A stretch of 58,851 nucleotides of DNA from Chromatiales bacterium (GCA_028278145.1 JANQEV010000007.1:1-58851), one strand, 5' to 3'; positions 1 to 10,270 are shown, numbered from the stretch's first letter. Notes: a model not told the origin generated them from the sequence alone. Program-made: numbers and translations.

Positions 1-1
1 A

Positions 2-145
2 ACTCGTCTCCATCAGGATGATCCATACTGCAGGCAAAATCGACAAGTGGATAATGATGCCCCTGCTTGGCTATGTGCAATCATCAAAATGCAGGACCAT
101 CTTCGAAGGTATATAATTGAATATCAGTTAATCTACAGAGCATAG
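2..145 (+). CDS. Possible C-terminal tail of an upstream gene (partial)
   Basis: A reading frame is open from the left edge of the window (first full codon at base 2) to a TAG at 143-145, giving 47 residues and ending 3 bases before the ATG of the CHASE/GGDEF gene. That close spacing is what a cotranscribed upstream gene would show. The residues match no family I recognise, and an open run this short arises often by chance, so this is only a candidate. A weak AT-rich promoter-like stretch also lies near 108-125. Confidence 0.2.
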   Translation, partial: TRLHQDDPYCRQNRQVDNDAPAWLCAIIKMQDHLRRYIIEYQLIYRA

Positions 146-148
146 CTG

Positions 149-1564
149 ATGCTAGCTAACTTAGTACGTAAACGTGATGGAGCCATTTATCCCTACATGC
201 TTGGGGGACTGCTTGCTGCTCTCCTGGTAGGAGGAGCAACGGAACTGATTACCAGCCTTATTTCCACCAGCCAGATAGAGCGCCAGCGCTCTGAGACCCT
301 GGAAAAACTGGCCACCATACGGGCACGCCTGGAGGGAGAAATAAATTCCACCCTACATCTGACCCGTGGCCTGATTGCCTATGTAGCCACCCACCCCAAT
401 GTGGATGATAAAGAGTTTGGGCAACTGGCCAGTGAGATCTTCAGTGTGGGCCGAAACATCCGCAACATTGGTCTGGCAAAAAACAATATCATCACCCACG
501 TCTACCCGTTGGCAGGAAATGAGGCAGCCCTGGGCCTGGAGTATGAAAAGAAGCATGATCAATGGCCCACGGTAAAAAAGGCCATAGAGCTCAAAGGTAC
601 GGTTGTAGCAGGTCCAGTGAACCTGGTGCAGGGAGGGATTGGATTCATTGCACGCACACCAATCTATACTCGCACCGGAGTAAGTGGCCTGCTGCATATT
701 CACAAACCAAAACTCTGGGGTATCGCATCCATCGTTATCGATCTGCCGCCACTGTTCAGTGCTGCAGGTATCAGTGAAAAAGCAGATGGTCTGGATCTGG
801 CAATGCGTGGCAAAGATGGATTGGGGGAAAATGGGGAGATGATTCTGGGTAACCCGGAGCTATTCAACACTGATCCGGTAGTGCAATCGGTAACACTGCC
901 CAATGGCAGTTGGCAGATTGCCGCACTCCCTGACGGTGGCTGGGGGGCTAGCCTTGAATCACTATGGTTGCCACGCCTTTCCGGTTGGTCTATTTCTATC
1001 CTGGTGGGAACATTGGTGATGGCCCTACTCTGGACTCGCGCAATCAATCGTCGACTGGCTCTATACGATCATCTCACAGACCTACCCAATAGGCGCTTGG
1101 CTGAGGATCGCCTGGAACAGATGATCACTCGCAACCAACGAGATAAAACTTCATTTGCACTGTTTTATATCGATCTTGACGGTTTCAAGCAGATCAATGA
1201 CCACTATGGACATAAAGTTGGTGATAGCCTGCTGATTGAAACCGCCAAACGCATGCTCGCCAGTGTGCGCACTATGGATACGGTGGCACGCATAGGTGGA
1301 GATGAGTTTGTCATACTGGCTGATGGCATAGGCAAAGAAGATGATATAACCAGGATAAACCAAACCTTACAGAAAAACCTATCCGGGTCAGTATTCCTTG
1401 AAGGCAAAGAGGTAGAGATGCATGCCAGTATCGGTATTGCTATCTTTCCGCAAAATGGCGCGACTGTGGATGAGCTGCTTATGGATGGGGATAGGAAGAT
1501 GTATGCAGAGAAACACAAGGACAAGGTACATCAGGTGGATTTCAGCAAAGGCTCCCAAATCTAA
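149..1564 (+). CDS. CHASE-domain diguanylate cyclase
   Basis: Predicted membrane-bound diguanylate cyclase making c-di-GMP from two GTP. The 471 residues start with a transmembrane segment (about 15-35), continue with an extracytoplasmic region of about 200 residues resembling the CHASE sensor, a second transmembrane segment (about 280-298), then a GGDEF domain. The active-site motif is canonical (GGDEF), and the product-inhibition I-site RTMD sits exactly five residues before it, so the enzyme is expected to be active and feedback-inhibited. CHASE domains generally bind small extracellular molecules; the ligand cannot be told. The gene converges with another cyclase gene 113 bases downstream. 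The ATG at 149 has only a weak ribosome site, but it places the first membrane helix normally. Confidence 0.88.
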   Translation: MLANLVRKRDGAIYPYMLGGLLAALLVGGATELITSLISTSQIERQRSETLEKLATIRARLEGEINSTLHLTRGLIAYVATHPNVDDKEFGQLASEIFSVGRNIRNIGLAKNNIITHVYPLAGNEAALGLEYEKKHDQWPTVKKAIELKGTVVAGPVNLVQGGIGFIARTPIYTRTGVSGLLHIHKPKLWGIASIVIDLPPLFSAAGISEKADGLDLAMRGKDGLGENGEMILGNPELFNTDPVVQSVTLPNGSWQIAALPDGGWGASLESLWLPRLSGWSISILVGTLVMALLWTRAINRRLALYDHLTDLPNRRLAEDRLEQMITRNQRDKTSFALFYIDLDGFKQINDHYGHKVGDSLLIETAKRMLASVRTMDTVARIGGDEFVILADGIGKEDDITRINQTLQKNLSGSVFLEGKEVEMHASIGIAIFPQNGATVDELLMDGDRKMYAEKHKDKVHQVDFSKGSQI

Positions 1565-1677
1565 ATCATCAATCCCATGCGCCAATCCTGCAGGACATTA
1601 TTTAATTGTTGCCATCTACTCCATACCCCAGACACTGTTAACCAGAGTCCAAGACGGAAACATATCAGGTAACAGAT

Positions 1678-2721
1678 TCAGATAGTCGCAATCACCTTAT
1701 TACGCCCTAACCGCTTGGCCTCATACAGCATACTGTCAGCCCCGGCAATCAGTTCAACCAGAGTTTTGTCGGCACAATTACACTGCACACCAAAGCTGGC
1801 AGTGACAGGTGCAGCAACACCAATATCCGAGAGATCAACTAACTCAGCAGCACTGCGCAATTTTTCCGCCACCAATACAGCCTGTTCAAGTCTGGTCTCG
1901 GGTAGCAGGATCAGAAACTCCTCTCCGCCCCAGCGTGACACCACATCCTGGCGCCTTACTCCAGATGAGAACAGATGACTCATCATTATCAGAAGATCAT
2001 CACCCACAGCGTGGCCATACCTGTCATTGATGCGCTTAAAATGATCCAGGTCAGCCATGATTATTGAGAAACAGTGACCATGCCTAGTGAATCTTCCATA
2101 TTCTTCCTCTAGGCGATCCTGCATATCACGCCTGTTTGACAATCCGGTAAGCACATCGGTACGTGACGCCTTATCCAACTCTCGGCTCATGGCCACATAG
2201 GTTTCCGTGCTCTGCCAACGCATGTACTCATAGATGAAAGACAAGATAGCCAAGGCAGAAAAAGAGGCGATAAACCTGATCTTGAAACTGCTGGGATATT
2301 CTGCAGAGACAAAAGGTATATCCGGATAGAAAAACAGCAGAACAGCAATAAGAAAAAGAACCAGTACTGCAATTACACCCTTCCTGAATCCCAGCAGCAG
2401 CATAATGATCATGATTAGGGGATAACACCAGAGAGGACCGGTGTTATCGATGCCACCAGATGCAATCAGATAGGTATGCACCAGTACCACAGCCAATGAA
2501 AGTCCATTGGTACCATAGTCATGGTTGCGGGAAATATGCATCAAGGACATGGAACCAAGGGTCAGGACTGCAACAGCTAACAGTACTGTGCCGACTTCAT
2601 GGTTACCTTGCCATAGCGCATTGATACCGAACACCAGCAGAAACAGCGAGCCAACAGCACCCACCTGCATGATCAACAGGTAGTTTCGGCCCTGATCGGC
2701 ATCTTGGATATTCATTGTCAA
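1678..2721 (-). CDS. Multi-pass membrane diguanylate cyclase
   Basis: Predicted diguanylate cyclase of 347 residues. The first ~165 residues are hydrophobic with about six membrane segments, like the MASE-type integral-membrane sensors, followed by a GGDEF domain whose active-site motif is the active variant GGEEF. An RxxD I-site (RRQD) lies five residues upstream. There is no periplasmic domain, so the signal is probably sensed in the membrane itself. The region upstream of its start (2722-2997) holds no gene I can support. The gene is convergent with the CHASE cyclase. Confidence 0.87.
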   Translation of the reverse strand: MTMNIQDADQGRNYLLIMQVGAVGSLFLLVFGINALWQGNHEVGTVLLAVAVLTLGSMSLMHISRNHDYGTNGLSLAVVLVHTYLIASGGIDNTGPLWCYPLIMIIMLLLGFRKGVIAVLVLFLIAVLLFFYPDIPFVSAEYPSSFKIRFIASFSALAILSFIYEYMRWQSTETYVAMSRELDKASRTDVLTGLSNRRDMQDRLEEEYGRFTRHGHCFSIIMADLDHFKRINDRYGHAVGDDLLIMMSHLFSSGVRRQDVVSRWGGEEFLILLPETRLEQAVLVAEKLRSAAELVDLSDIGVAAPVTASFGVQCNCADKTLVELIAGADSMLYEAKRLGRNKVIATI

Positions 2722-2997
2722 CCTTATGGAACTAACTGCAGCAGTTTCGCATCCTGCTTAGATTCCTGTCAGGCACTGCAAGGCACATTAAGAGCTGACT
2801 ACTCTCGAACACTTAATTTAAAATAGTACAAAATCCTATCCCAAGGCTCTACTTACGACCCTATACGGGACATAATATCCTGAATACATTCAACATATTT
2901 GATGTGGCTCAATGAATTGATCAGGAATCAAACACATGAAGCTGGTCAAATAATCACCGCCACTGTCGTCACATGGGAAATGCTCCCAAAAAACATA

Positions 2998-5046
2998 TCA
3001 ACTATAACCTGGTTTAATCCTAAACCTCTGTACCAGGCCACTAAGATGCGAGGCCATTTCCGCCAACTCCCTACCGGTCTGACAGGTCTGTTTGGCGGCC
3101 TCCGCATTTTGTGATGCCATTTCGTTTATATGGTCGATATTCGAGTTCATATTGTCCGCTACCGCATTCTGTTCTTCTGCAGAAGTAGCAATATTGCTAC
3201 TCATCTCATCTATGCTGGAGACTGACTCGGCTATGGTCTGCAATGAAGAGCCAGCCAGTGACGCCTGGTCTGCAACCGACCTAGCCTGTTCCCTACTGCG
3301 ACCCATTGCCTCCACCGCGGTCCTGGAACCAGACTGCAGCTTTTCAATGATATGGTTTATCTCAGAGGTGGACTCCTGGGTACGCCCTGCCAGTGTACGC
3401 ACCTCGTCTGCCACCACTGCAAAACCACGCCCCTGCTCGCCGGCACGAGCCGCCTCGATAGCTGCATTCAGTGCTAACAAATTGGTTTGTTCAGCGATAC
3501 TCATGATGACATCCAACACCGTATTGATATTTTCACTATCCTGCTCCAGCACTGTCACCAGGTCCGCTGCCGAATCCACCTGGTCTGCAAGCTGCTGAAT
3601 CCCGGTAACCACTTCATTTACCACCTGCTTGCCATTGGATGTCTCGTCATTGGCATCGTTTGCGGCAGTCGAGGTTATGGCAATATTGGCGGCAACCTCC
3701 CTTACGGTAGAACTCATTTCAGCCATGGCTATGGCCGCCTGATGAGTCTCTCCCTGTTGCACCTGGATATTGGTGTTGGTCTGTTCTGCTGTATGTGACA
3801 GCTGGCTGGAACTGGATGCAACCTGGGTGGAGGCAGTAATGATCTCATTCACCGTATGGCTGAACTCATCCACCATTTTATTGAAGCTATCAGCAATGTG
3901 CTTCATCTCATCGGTGACATTCAGCTTGATCCTGGTGGACAAATCACCTTCCGCCATCCGCTTGGCCGACTCGTTTATGGTGGAAATAGAATCAATTACT
4001 GTAGAGTACATGCCAGAAAACAGCCAAACCACAAGCAGCAGCGAACCAACCACCGCAATTATCATAAGGTTCACAGTAGATTTCCCGGCCTCTAACCTGT
4101 TTTGCAGTAATTCATCCAGGGTTGGCAGTATCTGGTCAAACAGCCCGAAAGAAGCGGCAATGGCCTGGGTACCTACCTCGAACACCTCTGACGCATCCAC
4201 CTTGAATGTATCTTTGTTCAACATCTCGGAATTGATAAAGTCAAAAAACTCCTGTGCCTTCTCAACTGCTGTTGCATCCATCTGTTTCAGTTTTGCTCCA
4301 GCATCAGGATTTACTGAACTTACTGTTTTAAGTGCATGGTGCAACTCCTGGATTCCTTGTTGTACCTGATACATGAGGACCGATAACTTGACCGCATCCT
4401 TCTGGTTAATACTGTCACCTTTAGCAGCATTGCCAGAAGCAAGACCGCGGGTTTTACCCATTGCATCGGTAAGTTTTGGCAGTCGATTGACCATTCCATC
4501 CATCAGATAATACGAATCAAGCTCAGGATCAAGGATGAGATTGGAGCTATCAGCCACATGCACGACTAAATCTATAACCTTGCCAATCATCTCAGAATGC
4601 TCGGCGAACACCTCCGGTGCCTTACCAGACATGGAGTTATCTTTGATCCCTTGCCACTGCTGCTGGATGCTTCCTACCATACTGCTGGTCCGCAACTCTT
4701 CTCCCAGTTCCTGGTCCACCTTTTTAAGTGCAGATAAAAACCCGTCCACCTCTACGCGTTTGTCCAGGATCTTTCCTTTGAATGAGTCATTGCCATTCAG
4801 ATAGGCATTAGTCATACCCCTATGCTGAGGCATATGTTGTAGCAGTGGTCGTATCACCTTTATGTAGGCAACGCCACTGCGCTCCTGAGCCAGAAATCGG
4901 TTTTGTGCCACCAGCCCTTCAAATAAAGTTACCAGCAACACAGCAATTGGCAGGGCAAAAACAAAGAAAACTACGAGAAACTTCTGCAAGTATGACATAC
5001 GACCAGTAATAGACTTTGCAGGCTTGATTAGTAATGTCCAACTCAT
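2998..5046 (-). CDS. Methyl-accepting chemotaxis protein
   Basis: Transmembrane chemoreceptor feeding the CheA/CheW array. From the chosen start it has 682 residues: a membrane helix at about 20-45, a periplasmic sensor of about 280 residues, a second helix at about 330-350, a HAMP linker, and a cytoplasmic four-helix signalling domain with the highly conserved hairpin tip ([19 protein letters not shown]). The sensor contains a QHRG-type motif and spacing reminiscent of the NIT nitrate/nitrite-sensing domain, but this is tentative. The frame is open 17 codons further upstream, to 5097. I chose the ATG at 5046 because a perfect AGGAGG lies seven bases before it. A sigma-28-like promoter lies about 90 bases upstream, tying it to the flagellar regulon. 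Confidence 0.93.
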   Translation of the reverse strand: MSWTLLIKPAKSITGRMSYLQKFLVVFFVFALPIAVLLVTLFEGLVAQNRFLAQERSGVAYIKVIRPLLQHMPQHRGMTNAYLNGNDSFKGKILDKRVEVDGFLSALKKVDQELGEELRTSSMVGSIQQQWQGIKDNSMSGKAPEVFAEHSEMIGKVIDLVVHVADSSNLILDPELDSYYLMDGMVNRLPKLTDAMGKTRGLASGNAAKGDSINQKDAVKLSVLMYQVQQGIQELHHALKTVSSVNPDAGAKLKQMDATAVEKAQEFFDFINSEMLNKDTFKVDASEVFEVGTQAIAASFGLFDQILPTLDELLQNRLEAGKSTVNLMIIAVVGSLLLVVWLFSGMYSTVIDSISTINESAKRMAEGDLSTRIKLNVTDEMKHIADSFNKMVDEFSHTVNEIITASTQVASSSSQLSHTAEQTNTNIQVQQGETHQAAIAMAEMSSTVREVAANIAITSTAANDANDETSNGKQVVNEVVTGIQQLADQVDSAADLVTVLEQDSENINTVLDVIMSIAEQTNLLALNAAIEAARAGEQGRGFAVVADEVRTLAGRTQESTSEINHIIEKLQSGSRTAVEAMGRSREQARSVADQASLAGSSLQTIAESVSSIDEMSSNIATSAEEQNAVADNMNSNIDHINEMASQNAEAAKQTCQTGRELAEMASHLSGLVQRFRIKPGYS

Positions 5047-5137
5047 TGTTAACCTCCTGTTTAGCGGTGTATTTTTATTGACATTACTTCTTATCAATTC
5101 GTGATATAACGCATTTTTTTCCTACATCATGGAGGGT

Positions 5138-5164
5138 TTTTCGGCACACCCGATAGATTCTTTA
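5138..5164 (-). promoter_or_regulatory. Sigma-28 (FliA)-type promoter of the chemoreceptor
   Basis: Read on the minus strand, the sequence shows TAAAGAAT, an 11-base spacer, then GCCGAAAA. The established FliA consensus is TAAAGTTT-N11-GCCGATAA, so 13 of 16 consensus bases match with exact spacing. It lies about 92 bases before the chemoreceptor start and points towards it. The rest of the 319-base gap between the chemoreceptor and dusA shows nothing else I recognise. Confidence 0.6.
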
Positions 5165-5365
5165 GTGATTTTTTGAATAAATCATTCAGACTTCTGAAAT
5201 TATGCCCATATCCATTGAATAAAACGTTCAAAGCATGAAAGCTTCCGATTCAGGAATGCCAATGCCATTTTTTGCTAAGGCTGATGGAACACCAGGCTCC
5301 GAGCATGGCTGTTTTTGTGTAAGAATGAGAAAACCGCAATTCAGCTGTAGCTTTAGATTATTGAA

Positions 5366-6331
5366 ATGATCAACCGTAAACTCTCCATCGCCCCGATGCT
5401 GGACTGGACCGACAGGTACTTTCGTTATTTTGCCCGTCTTATCACTCGGCATACCCTGCTCTATACCGAAATGGTAACCACTGGTGCCCTTCTCCATGGC
5501 GACCGGGAACGCTTTTTACAGTTTGATAGCAGTGAGCACCCAATAGCCCTGCAGCTGGGAGGGAGCGACCCAGCAGCCCTGGCTGAGTGCTCACTTATGG
5601 CACAGGATCACGGCTATGATGAGGTAAACCTGAATGTTGGCTGCCCCTCGGACCGAGTGCAATCCGGACGCTTCGGGGCCTGCCTGATGCTGGATCCTGA
5701 TCTGGTGGCCGAATGCGTCAGCGCTATGCGCAAGGCCGTCTCCATACCGGTAACTGTAAAGCACCGTATCGGCATCGACCAGGATGACAGTTATGAGACT
5801 CTGCAGCGCTTTGTCGCTATCGTATCCGAGGCCGGCTGTGAAACCTTTATCATGCATGCCAGGAATGCATGGCTGCAAGGGCTCAGCCCCAAGGAGAACC
5901 GTGAAATTCCCCCTCTGCGCTATGAGGTAGTACATAGACTCAAGCAGGATTTTCCAGATCTGGAAATCATCATTAACGGCGGCATTAAATCGCTGGATGA
6001 GGCAGAACAGCAACTGCAACTCCTGGATGGCGTAATGATCGGACGCGAAGCCTATCAGAATCCCTGGATCCTGGCCGAGGCAGACCGGCGTCTGTTTGGC
6101 GATGATCACCCCATCCCAACCAAACACCAGATCATTGAACAGCTTATGCCATTCGTACTACAAGAGTATGCTCAAGGCACACCTATCAGTCGCATAACTC
6201 GACATATTCTGGGGCTGTTCCAGGGCTGCCCTGGGGCCAAGGCCTGGCGGCGGCACATTAGTGAAAACGCCCACCGTAAGGGTGCAACCCCGGAACTGAT
6301 TACCGAGGCTCTAGCTCTGGTGCACGGCTAA
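5366..6331 (+). CDS. dusA: tRNA-dihydrouridine(20/20a) synthase DusA
   Basis: FMN-dependent enzyme that reduces uridine to dihydrouridine in the tRNA D-loop using NADPH. The 321-residue length is typical of DusA. The N-terminus carries the hallmark APMLDWTDRYFRYFAR stretch; the active-site Cys lies in NVGCPSDRVQ (about residue 94), and the HARNAWLQGLSPKENR segment is characteristic of the DusA subfamily as opposed to DusB/C. The C-terminal helical tRNA-binding domain is present (FQGCPGAKAWRRHIS). It appears monocistronic: upstream is the divergent chemoreceptor and downstream the palindromic element. No strong ribosome site precedes the ATG at 5366, but the family N-terminus starts there. Confidence 0.96.
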   Translation: MINRKLSIAPMLDWTDRYFRYFARLITRHTLLYTEMVTTGALLHGDRERFLQFDSSEHPIALQLGGSDPAALAECSLMAQDHGYDEVNLNVGCPSDRVQSGRFGACLMLDPDLVAECVSAMRKAVSIPVTVKHRIGIDQDDSYETLQRFVAIVSEAGCETFIMHARNAWLQGLSPKENREIPPLRYEVVHRLKQDFPDLEIIINGGIKSLDEAEQQLQLLDGVMIGREAYQNPWILAEADRRLFGDDHPIPTKHQIIEQLMPFVLQEYAQGTPISRITRHILGLFQGCPGAKAWRRHISENAHRKGATPELITEALALVHG

Positions 6332-6347
6332 GGATGCTCTTTTTTTC

Positions 6348-6613
6348 AGCCGCAAATGAACGCGAGTAGTGGTGCACGGATGCACCGTTTACGGATCTAA
6401 GGATGGAATAAACGAGAATGCTTATGATGGCTTGTGACAATCAGATTCAGTAGCGTAGGCCAGAATAAGCGCTAGCGTTTCTGGCGATTTATCAGATTCT
6501 GTCGTTGATGATATTTTTTGCCGGGAACGCTACGCTTATCCAGGCCTACATGTCTGAAATTGATTCAGCATGACAACAATTATCTTTTCGTTTATTTGCG
6601 TTAATTTGCGGCT
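6348..6613. repeat. Nested palindromic (REP/MITE-like) intergenic element
   Basis: A 266-base element fills most of the gap between dusA and the EamA gene. Its outer arms are AGCCGCAAATGAACGC (6348-6363) and its near-perfect reverse complement (6598-6613, one mismatch). Inner arms of about 30 bases at 6455-6485 and 6520-6549 are also inverted copies, with the core GTAGGCC..ATAAGCG. A small perfect hairpin GGTGCA-cgga-TGCACC lies at 6371-6386. No reading frame is contained. The inner arm resembles proteobacterial REP sequences, which are usually multicopy; only one copy lies in this window. The remaining bases up to 6701 presumably hold the promoter of the next gene. Confidence 0.6.
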
Positions 6614-6701
6614 AATAATTGTTTTTTACCGGCTGTTGTTTATCCACATCACACCAGGACCAAACAGACCATGCTGAGTCTTTTCGGTTAAACTCTGAAA
6701 C

Positions 6702-7580
6702 ATGCACTGGTATCTACTAGCCCTGCTCTGCGCCATCAGTCTGGCCTCTGCAGATGTCGCCACCAAACACTGGTTGCGGGACTACAGTGCCAAAGAACTA
6801 GTGCTGGTTCGCTTAAGCATATCCGGGCTGCTGCTCTCGCCACTATTACTGACACAACCATTTCCAGAGCTACCACTGGAGTTCTGGGGCTGGATAGCAT
6901 TGCTGTTACCATTGGAGATTATCGCCCTGCTGCTGTATATGCGGGCAATCCGCGACTACCCACTGTGGCTGACCCTACCCTACCTGGCCTTTACCCCGGT
7001 ATTCGTCACCTTCACCGGCTGGGTCCTGTTGGGAGAACAGGTTTCCATGTTGGGGTTTGGCGGGATCTTTCTGGTATTTGCCGGGACCTGGATGCTTAAT
7101 GCAAAGAGTGAAAATCCAGATGAGCGCCACGCGCTACTGGCACCATTTAGCGCCATCCTAAGCAACCGTGGCTCCAAGCTGATGCTACTGGTGGCCGGTA
7201 TCTACAGCATCACCGCGGTGGGCGGCAAGGCGGCCATGCAATATATGCCGGCAGATCTGTTTGGAGCCTTCTATTTCTCTCTGCTTGGTGCAGCCACCTT
7301 TATCCTGTTTCTGATCCATAAACCAAAGATCTTAGCCGCACTATATCGACGACCTAGTCCCAACATCATGGTAGGTCTATTCATGGCGGTGATGGTAATC
7401 ACCCACTTCCTGGCGCTGCAGCAGGTGGAGGCGGCATACATGATTGCAGTAAAACGCAGCAGTATGCTGTTTGGCATAGTTTTCGGCGCTATCCTGTTCC
7501 GAGAAAGGGACCTGAGCGCACATCTTGCTGGCGCCAGCCTGATGGTAGCGGGAGTGCTACTGATCGCTATAGGCAGCTAA
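6702..7580 (+). CDS. EamA/DMT-family permease
   Basis: Inner-membrane transporter of the drug/metabolite transporter superfamily, 292 residues with about ten hydrophobic helices arranged as two EamA repeats (about 1-130 and 150-290). The second repeat holds the usual conserved run of small residues and ends in a helix typical of the family. Members export amino acids, nucleotides or metabolites; the substrate cannot be predicted. It is convergent with the RND exporter, only 11 bases apart. There is no strong ribosome site before the ATG. Confidence 0.88.
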   Translation: MHWYLLALLCAISLASADVATKHWLRDYSAKELVLVRLSISGLLLSPLLLTQPFPELPLEFWGWIALLLPLEIIALLLYMRAIRDYPLWLTLPYLAFTPVFVTFTGWVLLGEQVSMLGFGGIFLVFAGTWMLNAKSENPDERHALLAPFSAILSNRGSKLMLLVAGIYSITAVGGKAAMQYMPADLFGAFYFSLLGAATFILFLIHKPKILAALYRRPSPNIMVGLFMAVMVITHFLALQQVEAAYMIAVKRSSMLFGIVFGAILFRERDLSAHLAGASLMVAGVLLIAIGS

Positions 7581-7591
7581 TCCTGACGAAT

Positions 7592-10270
7592 CTAACCCAG
7601 CGGTTTCAGCTTAACCAACAACAGCGGCAACAGAGTGAGATTGCCGATTAGAGCTACCACCATGGCAGTGCCCGTTAGAAGTCCAAAATAGATGGATGGA
7701 ATAAAGTTGGACAGCGCCATAATAGAGAAACCCAGGGTCACTGTTATGGAGGTGTAGTATATGGCACGACCCACACTGGAGTGGCAACGCTTGACCGCAG
7801 CCCAGGCATCCCTATCAACCGCCAACTCCTCCCTAAACCTGTGTATATAGTGAATGGCGTTATCCACACCTATACCGATAGTGATGGCAGCGATGGTAAT
7901 GGTCATGATATCCAGGTTGATCCCCAGCCAACCCATAAGACCCAGGATGATACCAGCTGCCACCACGGTCGGGATCACACCGATTGCAGCCAGTTTCCAG
8001 TGCTGAAACAGCATAAAAAACATGACAAAGATAGCCAGAAATACCATGCTCAGGGTCAGGATCTGAGAACGAAACAGGCTTTGCAGCACGTTATTGTAGA
8101 GCACCAACATACCGGACAGCTTGACCTGGTTCTCTTCCAGACCAAATTTGTTAATCAGGTCGCTCTTGATCTTCTTTAGCAGGGCATCACGTTTCAGGTT
8201 TATATCTGAGTCGATAACCCGGATACCAAAACGTATCTGGTTACCATCCTTGGACATATAGGGATCCAGGATCTGGGCCTTGATGTCATCCGGGAGACGC
8301 TTATGCACCACAGCCAAACTCATATTATCCAGGGGAGTGTCGTTGTTGAGCATGGTCATCATGCTCATGGTGGTATACAGGGAAAGCACCTTGCCGGTCT
8401 CAGGCAGTGACTCCAGGTATTCATGGATCTTCTGCACATCAGTCAGCTGGAACATATTAAACCAGTAGCTTTCACCACTGATGCCAACACCCCCGCTTTC
8501 GAAGTCTGCATCCAGATCCAGATCAAAATCCACATCTATATCTTCAATATCTTCTTCAGGTACCTCATCTTCAGACACAGCAGACAGATCTTCCTCGGGA
8601 AGAGTATCATCAATAGGCGCAGCAGCACCCTGCATGTTATCGGTCTGGTCTGCCGCCATGGCACCGTCCTGCTCAGGCTGTTCTGCGGCCTGGGACTCTT
8701 CCATATCAGGCGCATGCTCACCATCACTCTTTGTCTGCAGCCCCTGCAAAAACTCATTGTTCGGTTCCAGCACCACATCCAGCGGAGTGGTTCCACCCAA
8801 CTCGCGATCGATCAACACCATGCCCTTGTAGATCTCGGTAGACTCTTTGAAGTAGTCGATAAAACGGTTTTCTACCGAGAGCTTTCCTATACCTATAACC
8901 CCAAGCACCACAATCAGCAGATAGGCACCCAAAATATAGTTACCGTTACGCTCTATGCCATTGGCCAGGGAACTGGTGAAGACAGCAGTTGAATCATGCT
9001 TGCGCAGTACCGGTGTACCCGTCCTGAGCGGAGCCAATAGGGCAGGAAACAGCAGAAAGGCTACAACAAATGCCAGGCCCACACCCACTACCATCATCCA
9101 GCCGAAATCTATCACCGGGCGGATACCACTCACGATAAGTGACGCAAAGGCCACCATAGTGGTAAGCGAGGTGTACACCGAGGGTGCAAACTTGGAGCGC
9201 ATGGTCTCCTTCAGCATCCAGAGCTGGGAGCGACTTGGATCTTCTGCATGCAACTCCTGATGACGCACGATCAGATGCACCGCCAGTGACAGAGTGATGA
9301 TCAAAAGCAGGGAGATGAAATTTGAGGAGACCACGGTCACCCGCCAATCCACCATACCCAAGAAGCCCACCATGGAGATGGCGGCTACAGCGCAGATCAG
9401 TAGAGGCATCAACACCCAGCGTGGACGCTTGAAGGCAACGGTCAACAGTACGATCAGAAACAGGGCCACGCCGACACCAAATGTCTGGATATCGGAATCG
9501 ATAAAATCGATCATGTCAGAGGCGATCATGGGTACACCACCGAGATGAATCTCACCCTTATCCTTATACTTCTCCAGGATCGCCCGCACCGATGCAATAT
9601 CACTCTGCAGCTGGGTCTGCAATCTGGTGTTATGGTGCCTGATCTGAGCCGAGATCTGTTTTAGCTTATCGGACTCGTCAGCACTCAGCCTGGTAGTCAT
9701 CTGCTTTTCCCAGATCTGATCGCGTTGATTCTGCAGATCACGCTGGATCTCGTCATGCTTGAGATAGACCAGCAGGGCGGTGGTTTTTTCATCCACGCTG
9801 GAAAGCAGGCTGCGATACAGGGGACTGTTGCGAAACTCCAGTCTGGCCTTGGAGATATCCATACCCTCGGTTTCCAGGGTACGTACAGCTTCCTGCAACT
9901 CGGACACGCTGACCCTGGGGCTATCAATAAGCGGCACATCCAGAATAGACAACACCGACTCCACCCGCTCCAGCTCGGCCAGTTCATCCCGCAACCTACG
10001 GATATTGCTCAGACTCTCCTTGGTGAACAGACCAACCTTGGGCTGCAGGGTGACCACCAGAAAATCATCCGAACCATAGCGTGCCCGCACCGCCCGGTAG
10101 AAGCGCAGGTCCTGATCATTCTCCAGCACCAGTGAATCGGACGAAGCGTCCAGTTTGAAGTCCTGTGCAAACCACACTGCCACAGCCACTAGCAGAAATA
10201 CTGCCAACGCCACAATCAGCGGCCGTTCCAGAGTCAGGCGATAATAGAGTTCCGTTAAACGCTGTTGCAT
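7592..10270 (-). CDS. RND/MMPL-family exporter with acidic insert
   Basis: Large inner-membrane transporter of 892 residues with the duplicated RND plan: helix 1 (about 18-36), a first periplasmic domain, a block of five helices (about 255-420), helix 7 (about 445-465), a second periplasmic domain and a final block of helices (about 720-885) with sterol-sensing-domain-like character. It resembles the predicted exporters of the MMPL/HpnN group that move lipids or hydrophobic compounds, rather than AcrB-type drug pumps; no membrane-fusion or outer-membrane partner gene is adjacent. The second periplasmic domain contains a strongly acidic low-complexity insert (about 505-600, with alternating Asp/hydrophobic residues such as DVDFDLDLDADF). 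It follows the histidine phosphatase gene by 130 bases on the same strand. Confidence 0.85.
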   Translation of the reverse strand: MQQRLTELYYRLTLERPLIVALAVFLLVAVAVWFAQDFKLDASSDSLVLENDQDLRFYRAVRARYGSDDFLVVTLQPKVGLFTKESLSNIRRLRDELAELERVESVLSILDVPLIDSPRVSVSELQEAVRTLETEGMDISKARLEFRNSPLYRSLLSSVDEKTTALLVYLKHDEIQRDLQNQRDQIWEKQMTTRLSADESDKLKQISAQIRHHNTRLQTQLQSDIASVRAILEKYKDKGEIHLGGVPMIASDMIDFIDSDIQTFGVGVALFLIVLLTVAFKRPRWVLMPLLICAVAAISMVGFLGMVDWRVTVVSSNFISLLLIITLSLAVHLIVRHQELHAEDPSRSQLWMLKETMRSKFAPSVYTSLTTMVAFASLIVSGIRPVIDFGWMMVVGVGLAFVVAFLLFPALLAPLRTGTPVLRKHDSTAVFTSSLANGIERNGNYILGAYLLIVVLGVIGIGKLSVENRFIDYFKESTEIYKGMVLIDRELGGTTPLDVVLEPNNEFLQGLQTKSDGEHAPDMEESQAAEQPEQDGAMAADQTDNMQGAAAPIDDTLPEEDLSAVSEDEVPEEDIEDIDVDFDLDLDADFESGGVGISGESYWFNMFQLTDVQKIHEYLESLPETGKVLSLYTTMSMMTMLNNDTPLDNMSLAVVHKRLPDDIKAQILDPYMSKDGNQIRFGIRVIDSDINLKRDALLKKIKSDLINKFGLEENQVKLSGMLVLYNNVLQSLFRSQILTLSMVFLAIFVMFFMLFQHWKLAAIGVIPTVVAAGIILGLMGWLGINLDIMTITIAAITIGIGVDNAIHYIHRFREELAVDRDAWAAVKRCHSSVGRAIYYTSITVTLGFSIMALSNFIPSIYFGLLTGTAMVVALIGNLTLLPLLLVKLKPLG

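Noticed and set aside
3770..4369. 199-residue plus-strand frame inside the chemoreceptor gene
   Set aside because: Antisense to a well-conserved MCP; the residues show no domain and the frame is a by-product of coding composition.
8423..8992. 189-residue plus-strand frame over the RND acidic insert
   Set aside because: Overlaps a repetitive acidic coding segment on the other strand, which opens antisense frames; no family resemblance.
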